Of a DNA stretch of 64,000 nt, positions 63,207-64,000 are shown one piece after another. The position numbers and the translations under genes are program-made. This DNA comes from Blastocatellia bacterium UBA7656 (GTDB lineage Bacteria; Acidobacteriota; Blastocatellia; UBA7656). The notes below the pieces were generated by a model. It was not told the origin of the DNA, did not search any database, and saw nothing but the letters and a program-made list of their open reading frames with translations. The stretch lies in NCBI GenBank assembly GCA_002483445.1, contig DLHY01000120.1:1-64000 (forward strand). The letters are read 5' to 3'. The number at the start of each line of letters is the position of its first letter. Position 1 is the first letter of the stretch.

Positions 63207-64000
63207 TTACTTCACCGCAGTTGCCTCCTTTGCCTCCTTTTCAGAAGCTCGCGTTGCCACCACAAGCCCCTTGTCGGTGGCAACCGCGAGCGTATTTCCC
63301 GAAAGCACGGGCTGGGCAACGATCTCCATTCCCTCATCAAGTCGAAAGAATCCAATGGGCCGTCCGTCAGGATTGAACAGGACAGCGGCGTAATCACTGC
63401 GCAGCGACGCAATCAAAGTGGCGTCGCCTTCGACAATCGGAGAGGCGGCTATTCGTCCTTCAAGCCTTTTTTTCCATATTCGATTCCCGCTCGCACGCGA
63501 GAGCGCGTAGACGAAATTATCGAACGAAGCGGCAATCACCATCTCGCCCGCTAGCGCGACCGAAGCTTCGATGGCTGCGCCTGTGCGCGAACGCCAGCGA
63601 AGTTTTTTCGTGGCGAGATCAATCGCATACACAAACCCGTCGCCCGATCCGAAATAAATCGAGCGATCATCTATGACGGGCTGCCCTGAAATTTTCGCGC
63701 CGGTTTGAAACTTCCACTCTTCCCGCCCGCTCTCCGCTTCGATTGCGCGCATCGCCCCATCATCGCTGCCTAAGTAAACCGTTTGCCCCGCGACCAGCGG
63801 CAGCCCTCGCACGGCATCCTGGGTCTGAACTTTCCAGACTGCCTCTCCGCCGTCTGCCCGCAGCGCGTAGAGCGCGCCGTCAGCGCAGCCCGCATAGATT
63901 CTCTCCCGTGCGACGGTCATCGAAGCGAACGGTCGCGGGTAATCGCGCGCCCAAAGCGTCAGCCCCGTCGACGTGTCCATCGCGCGCAGCGACGCGCCTG
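63207..64000 (-). CDS. PQQ-like beta-propeller protein, 5' end outside the window
   Basis: At least 264 residues; the frame remains open to the right edge (reading GASLRAMDTSTG before the first Met), so the true start lies beyond position 64000. Blades follow the PQQ-like pattern: AGCADGALYALRADGGEAVWKV, YLGSDDGAMRAIEAESGREEW and FGSGDGFVYAIDLATKKLRW, each with G..DG.VYA.D..TG...W. Typical outer-membrane assembly (BamB-like) or quinoprotein propellers have six to eight such blades; at least six are visible. The N-terminus is missing, so location and partners are unknown. It is similar in style to the propeller of the tubulin-like cluster at 45439. Confidence 0.8.
   Translation of the reverse strand, partial: GASLRAMDTSTGLTLWARDYPRPFASMTVARERIYAGCADGALYALRADGGEAVWKVQTQDAVRGLPLVAGQTVYLGSDDGAMRAIEAESGREEWKFQTGAKISGQPVIDDRSIYFGSGDGFVYAIDLATKKLRWRSRTGAAIEASVALAGEMVIAASFDNFVYALSRASGNRIWKKRLEGRIAASPIVEGDATLIASLRSDYAAVLFNPDGRPIGFFRLDEGMEIVAQPVLSGNTLAVATDKGLVVATRASEKEAKEATAVK

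Overview
The window reads as a chromosome segment of a Gram-negative bacterium with fairly high GC (above 50 percent by eye). Mla-type outer-membrane lipid transport, a heptose phosphatase (GmhB), a TonB-receptor remnant and several secreted proteins point to a double membrane. The mix of paired ECF sigma factors, a CHAT protease, zinc-ribbon membrane proteins, short dispersed palindromes and tandem-word repeats suggests an Acidobacteriota relative, perhaps Blastocatellia. That placement is inference from gene style; no rRNA or tRNA gene is visible.

Layout. 0-0.9 kb: an integron-type attC site with a lower-GC cupin gene ending inside it. 0.9-4.8 kb: mlaE-mlaF-mlaD plus a secreted protein, minus strand. 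5-10 kb: pta, a Dabb protein, a SnoaL-like exported protein, a methyltransferase, a GT2 glycosyltransferase and a potassium channel. 10-15 kb: redox and envelope genes (double-PDZ protein, DUF1223, msrP-msrQ, COQ7-like di-iron protein). 15-17.3 kb: a scar with a truncated TonB receptor and a 28-bp perfect hairpin, then an arsR-hydrolase operon. 17.3-21.6 kb: vanadium haloperoxidase-like protein, recN, gmhB.

21.7-31.7 kb, minus strand: two ECF sigma factors, a secreted protein of ten tandem repeats, a zinc-finger anti-sigma-like protein, a TPR-CHAT caspase-fold protein and a subtilisin-like protease. This looks like a sigma-controlled proteolytic module.

31.9-51.8 kb, minus strand: a 20-kb block that is the best candidate for an undescribed system. 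In transcription order it holds an Hsp70 fused to receiver-like, zinc-ribbon and Ig-like domains; a membrane protein with a GrpE-like C-terminus, coupled to the Hsp70 gene by ATGA overlap; a small gene broken by a palindromic insertion; a zinc-ribbon beta-propeller; a small membrane protein; a VWA protein; a two-part membrane protein; a 1093-residue tubulin-like GTPase; a second VWA protein; a zinc-ribbon PKD-repeat protein; a glycine-zipper protein; a zinc-ribbon TPR protein; a D-aminoacylase with a charged insertion; and a zinc-ribbon membrane protein. Together they suggest an envelope-anchored cytoskeletal or chaperone machine.

52.3-64 kb: pyrK-pyrD, another zinc-ribbon membrane protein, a large BNR-repeat exported protein, a membrane coiled-coil protein, a PepSY-like exported protein, an Smr protein, a DUF1573 lipoprotein whose SCGCT motif carries an in-frame TGA in place of the first Cys (candidate selenoprotein), a LysN-like aminotransferase, and a PQQ-like propeller running off the right edge.

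The window also carries several families of short palindromes and inverted tandem-word repeats between genes. Some share a common leader with a ribosome-binding site, and one has broken a gene.
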